Positions 25,139 to 32,516 of a stretch of DNA of 35,403 nt are shown piece by piece. This stretch comes from an uncultured Collinsella sp. (lineage in GTDB: Bacteria > Actinomycetota > Coriobacteriia > Coriobacteriales > Coriobacteriaceae). The notes beneath the pieces are model-generated. The model did not search any database, had not been told where the DNA came from, and saw only the letters and a program-made list of their open reading frames with translations. Location: NCBI GenBank assembly GCA_900554595.1, contig USHZ01000004.1, positions 1-35,403 of the forward strand. The letters are read 5' to 3'. The translations under genes and the position numbers were made by a program. Within the stretch, counting starts at the first letter, position 1. Each line of letters starts with the position of its first letter.

Positions 25139-25167
25139 TCTTGCCGGAGGGAAGCCCCCGGCTCTTG
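25131..25167. repeat. 13-bp tandem-like repeat with a second GC hairpin
   Basis: CCCCCGGCTCTTG occurs at 25131-25143 and again at 25155-25167, a period of 24. GCCGGAGGG (from 25143) and CCCCCGGC (to 25162) form a second stem with one mismatch. The cluster looks like a locally duplicated terminator. It lies between two convergent genes. No further gene is seen up to 25223. Confidence 0.5.
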
Positions 25168-25223
25168 GAGGTCCCTCTATTCGAGGGTACCGATACCTTT
25201 ATAGCAGAAGCTGCGCGCCGGGT

Positions 25224-25901
25224 CTACGCGAGACGTTTGGCTCGAATCTTTCTAAGGTGATTCTTTCTGAAATCACGGTAGTTTCCAAAAAAGATTTGCT
25301 CGGTATTTGATTGCTCGGAATTACTATATTTAATCTCCGCCAGCTCGATTTCGCAAATATAGTCAGCAATTTGCTGAAGCCTGAAATGCTTCGGATCACA
25401 TTCTTTGTAAACCACAGCCTGTTTCCCAAGGACGTATTCGAATGCCGCATGGAGGACAGCTGTTACTTCGTCTTGTCCGTCGTCGTAATATATCTTGACG
25501 ACGCTATAGTCTTGAAAAGACTGAAGCCTGTCGAACAAAAAGAGGATCAAATCGCGACGCATCCTTGCGAACATTGCCGCATCGCTTTTAAATTTGTTTC
25601 GTTGGTAACTGAGCGTCATGTATGTAACGGGGCATTTGTTTGCAAATGTTGCAAAGCTCGCCAGAAGCCGATTGCGCAAGCGAGTGTCCATGGCTCTGTA
25701 GGATTCGTTGCCGTGCATCAGGGGGTTCATGTGTAGGGGGATATCGGGAAGTCCACGCGTTCTAAGCGTGTGTTCATAACGCTCGATAATTTCAGCAACT
25801 GATGCTGACTGGTCATGAAATACAAGCGTGACGAGATAGTACTTAGCGCTTTGCCCTCCGTAGTTGCCGGATTCGTCGACGAAGACGGAAAGCTCCCTCA
25901 T
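25224..25901 (-). CDS. DUF3800 domain protein
   Basis: 225 aa, leftward, ATG 25901 with AGGGAG 8 nt upstream. The N-terminus SVFVDESGNYG is the DUF3800 signature (an FxDESG strand with an acidic pair, RNase H-like fold). Later acidic motifs are IYYDDGQDEV near 138-147 and a C-terminal LQQIADYICEIELAEIKYS containing the ADY box typical of the family. DUF3800 proteins are frequent beside mobile elements and defence genes and may be nucleases; the activity is not established. It is AT-rich and opposite in direction to all BREX genes. Hairpin terminators of the same sequence flank both sides, the upstream one only ~20 nt before the start codon. Confidence 0.88.
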   Translation of the reverse strand: MRELSVFVDESGNYGGQSAKYYLVTLVFHDQSASVAEIIERYEHTLRTRGLPDIPLHMNPLMHGNESYRAMDTRLRNRLLASFATFANKCPVTYMTLSYQRNKFKSDAAMFARMRRDLILFLFDRLQSFQDYSVVKIYYDDGQDEVTAVLHAAFEYVLGKQAVVYKECDPKHFRLQQIADYICEIELAEIKYSNSEQSNTEQIFFGNYRDFRKNHLRKIRAKRLA

Positions 25902-25920
25902 GATGCAGTCTCCCTAAAAA

Positions 25921-25946
25921 CAAAAATGCCGGGGGGATCCCCCGGC
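25921..25946 (-). terminator. Terminator-like hairpin just upstream of the DUF3800 start
   Basis: GCCGGGGG (25928-25935) and CCCCCGGC (25939-25946) form an 8-bp stem with a GAT loop. Read leftwards it is followed by ATTTTTGTTTTTAGGGAG, so the T-run leads straight into the DUF3800 ribosome site. It is a direct-repeat copy of the hairpin at 25119-25138. Transcripts arriving from the right should stop here, so the gene may be attenuated or start within an unusually short leader. Confidence 0.65.
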
Positions 25947-26047
25947 CCTTGACTGCCCTCCATAAAGGAACGCAACCTATTTATACCACGAGACGAGGAG
26001 TCTATTCAAGTAGAAATTATAATGACCAAACACATGTTCGTCAATCT

Positions 26048-26079
26048 GCCTGCGGTTTTAAGACTTACCACAGGCTTTT
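26048..26079 (+). terminator. Terminator-like hairpin with no obvious upstream gene
   Basis: GCCTGcGGT (26048-26056) pairs with ACCaCAGGC (26067-26075), one mismatch, then TTTT. There is no plus-strand gene between 25022 and here, so it may be the leftover end of a lost gene or protect the pglX C-terminal part from read-through. Confidence 0.5.
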
Positions 26080-26130
26080 GGCGCGAGATGGTGGGCCGTA
26101 TTCATTTGTGTTGCTTTGAACCGGTTGCTG

Positions 26131-26178
26131 CGGTCGTGGCGTTATGACTACCGCTCGCACTTGTTGCTCAACAAATGG
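26131..26178 (+). repeat. 48-bp direct repeat, copy 2
   Basis: Counterpart of 23262-23309, same orientation, containing TTGTTGCTCAACAA at 26161-26174. In the frame that matches copy 1 it encodes LPLALVAQQMVELVE and a stop, preceded immediately by TGA, so if coding it is only a remnant. It lies about 190 bp before the PglX C-terminal ORF. Confidence 0.7.
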
Positions 26179-26314
26179 TGGAGCTGGTGGAGTAAGTTAA
26201 TACATATTGGCTGCAAAGCGGGGTCGGCCTGTAGTGGGAGTACTCTCAAAATGGTGCCTGCGAATGCTCTGCACGGGGCGCTATAAGCTTTGCTGTCGGG
26301 TAGACTTGTCTATG

Positions 26315-26344
26315 TTGACTTAGCTAGTTTTATTGGGCTTTTAA
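26315..26344 (+). promoter_or_regulatory. Possible promoter for the PglX C-terminal ORF
   Basis: TTGACT at 26315-26320 followed after 18 nt by TTTTAA at 26339-26344, about 30 nt before the ATG. The -35 box is good, the -10 box poor. If real, it would let pglX-C, pglZ and brxL be transcribed independently of the upstream half of the operon. Confidence 0.3.
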
Positions 26345-26371
26345 TCGGTCCTGATTGGATGGGATAGAGAT

Positions 26372-27340
26372 ATGGCAACGTTGCTCGCCGATAAATACGA
26401 GGCTCGCAAGGCCGAGGTCAATGCTCGCTTTGAGCAGCTTCGTGCTAACGAGGAGGAGCTCAACCGAATCTTTGCCAAGATCTACAACATGGAGGGCGAG
26501 GTGCCCATCGAGGTCGAGGATAAGTACGTTTCGGTGGCGCGCATCTTTGATACCGCCGACGAGATCCCCGAGAGCTACAAGGGCAACAAGTACGTGCGCA
26601 CTAAGCGTGACGAGATCACCTCGCTCATAAGTTATGCCGTGGGATGCATGTTCGGCCGCTATTCGCTGGACGTGGACGGTCTGGTCTTGGCCGACCAGGG
26701 TGCCACGGTCAACGACTATCTGGCCAAGATGCCCGATCCCAATCACGTGACCTTTATGCCCGATGGCGACAACGTGCTGCCCATCACCGATGACGAGTAC
26801 TTTGACGACGACATCGTGCGTTACTTTATCGACTTTGTGCGCACTGTGTACGGCGAGGAAACGCTCGAGCAGAATCTGGCCTTTATCGCCGAGGCGCTCG
26901 GTGGCAAGGGCACCTCGCGCGAGGTCATCCGCACCTACTTTTTGAAGGACTTCTTTAAGGACCACTGCCAGACCTATAAGAAACGTCCCATCTACTGGCT
27001 GTTCGACTCGGGCAAAAAGAACGGCTTTATGGCCCTGGTGTACATGCACCGCTATACGCCCGACTTGCTGGCGCGCATCCGCACCGACTACGTTCACGAG
27101 CAGCAGGAGCGCTATCGCTCGCAGATTGCCGACGCCGAGGACGCGCTGGCCACGGCCGAGCGCGGCGAGAAGGTCGCGCTGACCAAGCGCATCAAAAAGC
27201 TCAAGGACCAGCTGGCCGAGACCGTTGCCTACGAGGAAAAGCTGCATCACCTGGCCGACCAGATGATCAAGATCGACCTGGACGACGGCGTTAAGGTCAA
27301 CTATGCCAAGTTCCAGGATGTGCTGGCAAAGATAAAATAA
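26372..27340 (+). CDS. pglX: PglX C-terminal part of a split gene
   Basis: 322 aa, recognisable as the last quarter of type 1 BREX PglX: RANEEELNRIFAKIYNM (24-40), ITSLISYAVGCMFGRYSLDV (about 85-105), FIAEALGGKG, then KRPIYWLFDSGKKNGFMALV and HHLADQMIKIDLDDGVKVNY at the end. It carries no methyltransferase motif. Together with the 824-aa N-terminal ORF it gives 1146 aa, about full PglX length, so almost nothing is lost at the break. ATG 26372 has GGGATAGAG upstream, so separate translation is plausible. Composition is back to the host style. This domain is thought to help DNA recognition and complex assembly. Either a naturally two-chain PglX or a gene disrupted by insertion. Confidence 0.9.
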   Translation: MATLLADKYEARKAEVNARFEQLRANEEELNRIFAKIYNMEGEVPIEVEDKYVSVARIFDTADEIPESYKGNKYVRTKRDEITSLISYAVGCMFGRYSLDVDGLVLADQGATVNDYLAKMPDPNHVTFMPDGDNVLPITDDEYFDDDIVRYFIDFVRTVYGEETLEQNLAFIAEALGGKGTSREVIRTYFLKDFFKDHCQTYKKRPIYWLFDSGKKNGFMALVYMHRYTPDLLARIRTDYVHEQQERYRSQIADAEDALATAERGEKVALTKRIKKLKDQLAETVAYEEKLHHLADQMIKIDLDDGVKVNYAKFQDVLAKIK

Positions 27341-27400
27341 TGCACACGTGATTACGCGTTACGCGAATTGTTTTGACCGGTATGACAGTGGGATTGTTAG

Positions 27401-30082
27401 ATGGCAAAGTTCGATGTAATTGAAGAGCTGGCGGCGCGCTTTGAACAGCCGCTGCCCGATTGCCGTGAGCGCCGCGTGGTGGTGTGGCACGACGCGGAGG
27501 GCGAGTTTGCCACCACGTTTGCCGAGCTTGCCGAGGCCGGCTTTGGCGAAGCGATAGAGCAGCGCTTGCCGCGCCCGGTGCGCTTTGTGGAGGCTTGCGA
27601 CGGGCATATGTTTGAGGTCAAGCGCCTCATTGCCCGCGAGGACACCACGAGCGACATGCTGGTGTATCGCCAGCAGGGGCGCGGTGGCCTCGAGGGCGAT
27701 TGGCTGGCCGATGTTGAGCTGTATGCCGATCAGTTCTCGGCGGACTATCTGTCGCTGCTGGCCGATCAGCTGGGGGCTTCGAACGCGAGGGTTATTCGCA
27801 AGGCGTTGCAGGCGCACAAGTCGTTCTTTGCCGCTAAGGGCCGCGTTGCCAAGTTTTCTAAGTGCATGCCCGCGCCTGCGTGTGCGGCCGATGTTGAGCT
27901 GGGCCTGCTGGCTGCCATGTTTGGCGGCTCCGATCCCAGTGCTGCCACCATGCCGTTTATTGTGCGCGCGTGCCTGACCATGTTGCTGCACGATGGCCCG
28001 GAGGCGCTGGCGGAGCTGGCGCAAAAGTTTGAGGCCGCCGATAGCCTTGCTGCCTTTGTGCATCAGCGCACGGGCTTTGAGGGCGCGCTGTTCGAGCGCG
28101 ATTCTCTGCAGGATTTTGCGGCCCATGTGCTGCTGACGGCTTCGGCCTCGCTGGTGCCGTCGGCTGCGCTGCAAAAGCTCTCCAGTCATATTGCGCCTGC
28201 CTATGCGCCGTATTGCATCGCCGTCGTCCGCGAATGGGCGGGCGATGCTGCCGCCGCCGACGACCTGCGCGAGATTTGCGAGCTGGTCCAGGACGCGTGC
28301 GGCCTGCGCCATGTGTTTGGCGCTCTGTCTGCCGACGATCTGCTGCGCCTGGATGTGTTCCCGTGCGTTGACGAAGCCATTTTGAGCGACCTGCTCGCCT
28401 CGCTGGCGCAGGGGGCCGATCGCGTTGACGAGGCCCGTCGTGTTGCCGCGACCCGTCGTGACCTGTGCTGGTACGACGATGTTTCCTGCTATTACCAGGT
28501 TCTTATGGCACTGGCCGACATGGCGGCCTTTAAGCGTGATCATGCAGGTGGATTCCATATTGCCCAGGCGGTTGAGGTGTGGGAGGCCTACACCACGGAT
28601 TGGTGGCGCATGGATGCGGCCTATCGCGCGCTGCGTCAGGCCAACGAGCGCTGCAAGCTGCGCGGTGTCGACCTGTTGGAGGAGCCCGAGCGCCGCGCGG
28701 TCGAATGGGCCGAGAACAACTACGTCAACTGGTATCTGACCGAGAGCAACGCGTGCTGGGCCAATGCCGCCCAGGCGCAGTGGCGCGATGCCGGCTATGT
28801 TGAGGGCATCGCTCGCCAAGACCTGTTCTATTGGGAGACACTGCCCACGTATACCGGCAGCGCCAAGGCCAAGGTGGTCCTGATTAGCGATGCGCTTCGC
28901 TACGAGGTGGCGCAGGATGTGGCTGCCGCTTTGGAGCGCGAGCGCGGCGGCGAGGTGCGCATGGGTAGCGTGCAGGCGATGTTTCCCTCTATTACCGAGA
29001 TGGGCATGCCGGCGCTGTTGCCGCATCAGGCCATGACGCTCAACATGGAAACGGGCGCCGTGCTGCTCGATGATATGCCGACGAGTTCTACGGTCGAGCG
29101 CCAGGCGGTGCTGCAGAAGGCCGCGCCTACGGGTCGTGCCTTGAGCGCCGCGGCGTATCTGGACATGTCTGCCGTCGAACGCAAGGAACTGCTCAAGTCC
29201 AGCGAGATCGTGTACCTGTATCACAACAAGATCGACGCGACGGGGGAGAAACTCGCCACCGAAAGCGACGTGTTTGATGCATGCGCCGAGAGCGTGGACG
29301 AGCTGGTCTCGATCGCCAAGCGCGTGTGCACCGACGCGCCGGGCGCCCGCGTGACGATTACGTCCGACCATGGCTTTTTGTTCACGGCCAACGAGCTGCC
29401 GGAATGCCTGTTCCTGGGCAAGAGCGACCTGCCCGACGACCCGGTGCTGTTTGGCAAGCGTCATGCGGTAGTCGCTCAGGGCGACGCCTTGGCCGATATC
29501 GCCAACGGTGTGGACGGTATCCCGTATTTGGCCATGAACATGGATCATGTGGTGCCGGGCGGCGGCTATGTCGGCTTGGCCCCGCGCGGGATCGTACACT
29601 ATAAGCGACCCGGCGGAACCAAGCGCTACGTGCATGGCGGCGTGAGCTTGCAGGAGCTCGTGGTGCCGGTGGTCGGGTATCGTCGTCTGAGCGCTTCCTC
29701 AAAGGAATTTGTCGACACGCAAATGGCTCAGCTGCGCGTGCTGAGCGAGAGCCGTCGCGTTACCAACTCGCTGTTTGGCATTAAGTTGTTGCAGGAGGAG
29801 GCCGCTACGGGCAAGGTGTTGCCGTGCGAGTACGAGCTGGTGTTTACCGACGAGACTGGCAACGAGGTGAGCGACGTTGCCCGCGTGCATGCGGACATGA
29901 CCTCGCCCAACCCGCAGGACCGCGTGGTCGAGGCTCGCTTTACGCTTAAGGCGGGCGTGTCGTTTGGGTCCGGCTCGTCCCATTTGCTGGTTTGTCGCGA
30001 TGCGCAGACGGGCAAGATCGTTTGGCGCGAGACGTATACCATCGCCGTTTCGTTTGCCCCTGTTGCTGACTTTGGTTTTTAG
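27401..30082 (+). CDS. pglZ: BREX alkaline phosphatase-superfamily protein PglZ
   Basis: 893 aa, normal for type 1 BREX PglZ. The phosphatase-fold core shows VVLISDALRYEVAQDV (aspartate near residue 493), MFPSITEMGMPALLPH (near 527-542), VTITSDHGFLFTANELPEC (Asp-His near 655) and a later GGGYVGLAPRGIVHYKRPGG with the third metal-ligand-type region. The N-terminal ~400 residues are helical and family-specific. PglZ is required for BREX methylation and restriction and pairs with BrxB. It begins 60 nt after pglX-C with a weak GTGGGA ribosome site, and its TAG overlaps the AGGAG used by brxL. Confidence 0.94.
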   Translation: MAKFDVIEELAARFEQPLPDCRERRVVVWHDAEGEFATTFAELAEAGFGEAIEQRLPRPVRFVEACDGHMFEVKRLIAREDTTSDMLVYRQQGRGGLEGDWLADVELYADQFSADYLSLLADQLGASNARVIRKALQAHKSFFAAKGRVAKFSKCMPAPACAADVELGLLAAMFGGSDPSAATMPFIVRACLTMLLHDGPEALAELAQKFEAADSLAAFVHQRTGFEGALFERDSLQDFAAHVLLTASASLVPSAALQKLSSHIAPAYAPYCIAVVREWAGDAAAADDLREICELVQDACGLRHVFGALSADDLLRLDVFPCVDEAILSDLLASLAQGADRVDEARRVAATRRDLCWYDDVSCYYQVLMALADMAAFKRDHAGGFHIAQAVEVWEAYTTDWWRMDAAYRALRQANERCKLRGVDLLEEPERRAVEWAENNYVNWYLTESNACWANAAQAQWRDAGYVEGIARQDLFYWETLPTYTGSAKAKVVLISDALRYEVAQDVAAALERERGGEVRMGSVQAMFPSITEMGMPALLPHQAMTLNMETGAVLLDDMPTSSTVERQAVLQKAAPTGRALSAAAYLDMSAVERKELLKSSEIVYLYHNKIDATGEKLATESDVFDACAESVDELVSIAKRVCTDAPGARVTITSDHGFLFTANELPECLFLGKSDLPDDPVLFGKRHAVVAQGDALADIANGVDGIPYLAMNMDHVVPGGGYVGLAPRGIVHYKRPGGTKRYVHGGVSLQELVVPVVGYRRLSASSKEFVDTQMAQLRVLSESRRVTNSLFGIKLLQEEAATGKVLPCEYELVFTDETGNEVSDVARVHADMTSPNPQDRVVEARFTLKAGVSFGSGSSHLLVCRDAQTGKIVWRETYTIAVSFAPVADFGF

Positions 30083-30093
30083 GAGTGTGCCCT

Positions 30094-32442
30094 ATGTTTG
30101 ATGGCCATGACGACGGTCTATGGGAAGTCCCCTCGATTGATGTGGATGTGCCTGCGGAGGTTGCGGTGCCTGTGGAGGCCCCGACGGCTGAGGCTGTTGC
30201 ACCTGCCCCGGAGCCGGCGGCTGCTGCGCCCGTTGAGGCCGCCGCGCCTGCCGAGGATGGATTCTCGACCGATGGCTATGACCAGGCTGTGGCCGAGGCC
30301 CCCGAGGATGACGGCTACGACATGGATGGGTTGGACGGCAAGCTGCTCGAGCACTTTGCCGGCAAGATCGTGCGCAAGGACCTGACGGCCCTTATGAAGC
30401 GTGGCGCCAACGTGCCGACCTTTGTGCTGGAGTATCTGCTGGGCATGTACTGCTCAACCGACGACGAGGATGCCGTGGCAGAGGGCCTGGACCGTATTCG
30501 CAGGATCCTCACCGATAATTACGTGCGCCCCGACGAGTCCGAGCGCATTAAGTCCAAGATTCGCGAACTGGGCCGCTTTACCATCATCGATAAGGTGACG
30601 GCCAAGCTCGACGAGTACAAAGACATCTACGTGGCGTCGTTTGCCAACCTGACCATCGAGCCGTTTGTGATGCCGGCCGAGTACGTGCGTGACTATTCCA
30701 AGATTCTGCAGGGCGGCATTTGGTGCATTATGAGCATCGAGTATCGTCATCCCGTGGATGAGGAAGACGAGTTTGGCATGGAGGTCTTTGGTGACGATGC
30801 ACCGCGCCGCTCCAAGGCCAAGCGCAAAAAGCGCGGACCCGAGGACTCTCCGTTTAGTGTGGCGTCGCTTACGCCCATCCAGATGCCCAATCTGGACCTG
30901 GATGCCATGGTCGACGAGCGCCAGTACTTTACGCGCGACGAGTGGCTCAACATGCTGCTGCGCTCCGCTGGCTATGAGCCCAGTGAGCTTTCCGAGAAAG
31001 AGCGTCTGCACTTTATCGAGCGTATGGTGCCGCTCATCGAGCGCAACTACAATCTATGCGAGCTGGGTCCGCGCGGCACCGGCAAGAGCCATATCTACAA
31101 AGAGGTCTCGCCCTACGCCATCTTGCTCTCTGGCGGTCAGACCACCACGGCCAACCTGTTCGGCCGCATGAACTCCATGCGCGCCGATCGCGTGGGCTTG
31201 GTGGGCCATTGGGACTGCGTGACGTTCGACGAGGTCGCCGGTATGCGCTTTAAGGACACCAACGCCGTGCAGATCATGAAGGACTATATGGCGAGCGGCA
31301 GCTATGCGCGCGGCCGCGACCAGATCAACGCCGATGCCTCTATGGTCTTTGAGGGCAACATCAACGACACCGTGCAAAACGTCCTTAAGACCACGCACTT
31401 GTTTGATCCGTTCCCGCCGGAGTTTAACAACGATTCGGCCTTCTTCGACCGCATCCACTATTACCTGCCGGGCTGGGAGATTCCCAAGATGCGCTCGAGC
31501 CTGCTGACCGGGCATTATGGCCTGATCACCGACTGCCTGTCGGAGTTTTGCAAGGAGATGCGCCGCAAGGACTTTACGCACCATATCGACCGTTACTTCC
31601 GCTTTAACAGCGACTTTAACAAGCGTGACGAGATCGCCGTGCGCAAGACCTTTAGCGGCCTTGCCAAGCTGCTGTTTCCCGACGAGGCCATGGACAAGGA
31701 CGACGTGCGCTGGCTGCTGGACTATGCTATCGAGGGCCGTCGCCGCGTAAAGGAGCAGCTCAAGATTATGGCGGGCGTCGAGTTTATCGACGTCAACCTG
31801 GGCTATATGGATGCCGACAACCCGCAGGACGTGCATGTGGTGCGCGTGCCCGAGCAGAGCGAGGACACTCTGATTCCCGACGGGCCGCTGCTGTCCGGTC
31901 ACGTGTTTGGCGTGGGCAGGTCGCAGGGCGGCGAGGTTGCCGTGTACAAGCTGGAGAACAAGGCCGTCGCCGGCGAGTGCAAGTTTAAGCACGAGGGCGT
32001 GGCCTTTAACAAGCCGGTGCGCGATACGCTGGAAGCCGCGTTCGACAACTTTGTGAACCTGGCGAACCGCGTGGCGCCGGGCATGCACATTGGCTCCAAG
32101 GACTACCTGCTGTTCTACAACGACCTGCAGAACAAGGGCCTGTCCGAGGAAGTTTCGCTTGCGGAGTTTGTGGGCCTTTGCTCTGCGGCGTGCAACCGCC
32201 CGGTGATGCCCGCGCTGGCGATTCCGGGCATCTTGCGCATGTCGGGTTCTATGGACGAGATCCGTGGGCTCGAGGACATTATGCGCGTGGCCAAAAACGC
32301 CGGCGCCAAGCGCGTGATTTTGCCGCTGAGCGCCATCGCGGGCTTGCAGAGCGTGTCGTCCGAGATTATCTCGGGTTTGAGCCCGGTGTTCTACATGGAT
32401 GGCGACCCGGTCGACGCCGCGAAGAAGGCTCTGGATCTGTAG
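30094..32442 (+). CDS. brxL: BREX AAA+ protein BrxL, with acidic N-terminal extension
   Basis: 782 aa from ATG 30094, which has AGGAG 8 nt upstream; an in-frame GTG at 30085 sits inside that site and is rejected. Walker A LGPRGTGKSHIY lies near 325-336, followed by QTTTANLFGRM and HWDCVTFDEVAGM (Walker B). The C-terminal domain has the Lon-related fold of the family (IPGILRMSGSMDEIRGLEDI, AKRVILPLSAI). BrxL was first called a Lon-like protease but acts as a DNA-binding AAA+ ring that blocks phage. The family core starts at about residue 75 (LDGKLLEHFAGKIVRKDL); the preceding Glu/Ala/Pro-rich ~70 residues are an addition compared with the usual ~680-aa proteins, similar in style to tracts in the proteins at 5684 and 13441. 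Confidence 0.94.
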   Translation: MFDGHDDGLWEVPSIDVDVPAEVAVPVEAPTAEAVAPAPEPAAAAPVEAAAPAEDGFSTDGYDQAVAEAPEDDGYDMDGLDGKLLEHFAGKIVRKDLTALMKRGANVPTFVLEYLLGMYCSTDDEDAVAEGLDRIRRILTDNYVRPDESERIKSKIRELGRFTIIDKVTAKLDEYKDIYVASFANLTIEPFVMPAEYVRDYSKILQGGIWCIMSIEYRHPVDEEDEFGMEVFGDDAPRRSKAKRKKRGPEDSPFSVASLTPIQMPNLDLDAMVDERQYFTRDEWLNMLLRSAGYEPSELSEKERLHFIERMVPLIERNYNLCELGPRGTGKSHIYKEVSPYAILLSGGQTTTANLFGRMNSMRADRVGLVGHWDCVTFDEVAGMRFKDTNAVQIMKDYMASGSYARGRDQINADASMVFEGNINDTVQNVLKTTHLFDPFPPEFNNDSAFFDRIHYYLPGWEIPKMRSSLLTGHYGLITDCLSEFCKEMRRKDFTHHIDRYFRFNSDFNKRDEIAVRKTFSGLAKLLFPDEAMDKDDVRWLLDYAIEGRRRVKEQLKIMAGVEFIDVNLGYMDADNPQDVHVVRVPEQSEDTLIPDGPLLSGHVFGVGRSQGGEVAVYKLENKAVAGECKFKHEGVAFNKPVRDTLEAAFDNFVNLANRVAPGMHIGSKDYLLFYNDLQNKGLSEEVSLAEFVGLCSAACNRPVMPALAIPGILRMSGSMDEIRGLEDIMRVAKNAGAKRVILPLSAIAGLQSVSSEIISGLSPVFYMDGDPVDAAKKALDL

Positions 32443-32516
32443 GGGTGCGGGCGTGCGGGCTTGCGTACGCGTGGGCCCGCGAGCGTGTTGGCGTGTTCGG
32501 GTAAGGAGGCCTTGCC

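Larger units (their letters stand above)
25947..26371. other. 425-bp gap before the PglX C-terminal ORF
   Basis: AT-rich start (25970-26040), then a terminator-like hairpin at 26048-26079, the second 48-bp repeat copy at 26131-26178, and a possible promoter at 26315-26344. No gene with a believable start, ribosome site and length is seen. The short reading frame from 26089 ends at a stop just inside the repeat. Confidence 0.4.

Noticed and set aside
22111..26371. Recombinase-driven pglX inversion as seen in some lactobacilli
   Set aside because: No recombinase gene and no inverted second copy of the pglX specificity region is visible in this window.
19636..27340. pglX break as a sequencing frameshift
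   Set aside because: The halves are 4.3 kb apart with complete genes between them, so a base error cannot explain the split.
27359..29635. 758-aa minus-strand ORF opposite pglZ
   Set aside because: Runs antisense through PglZ motifs and has shadow-like His/Arg/Gln-rich composition.
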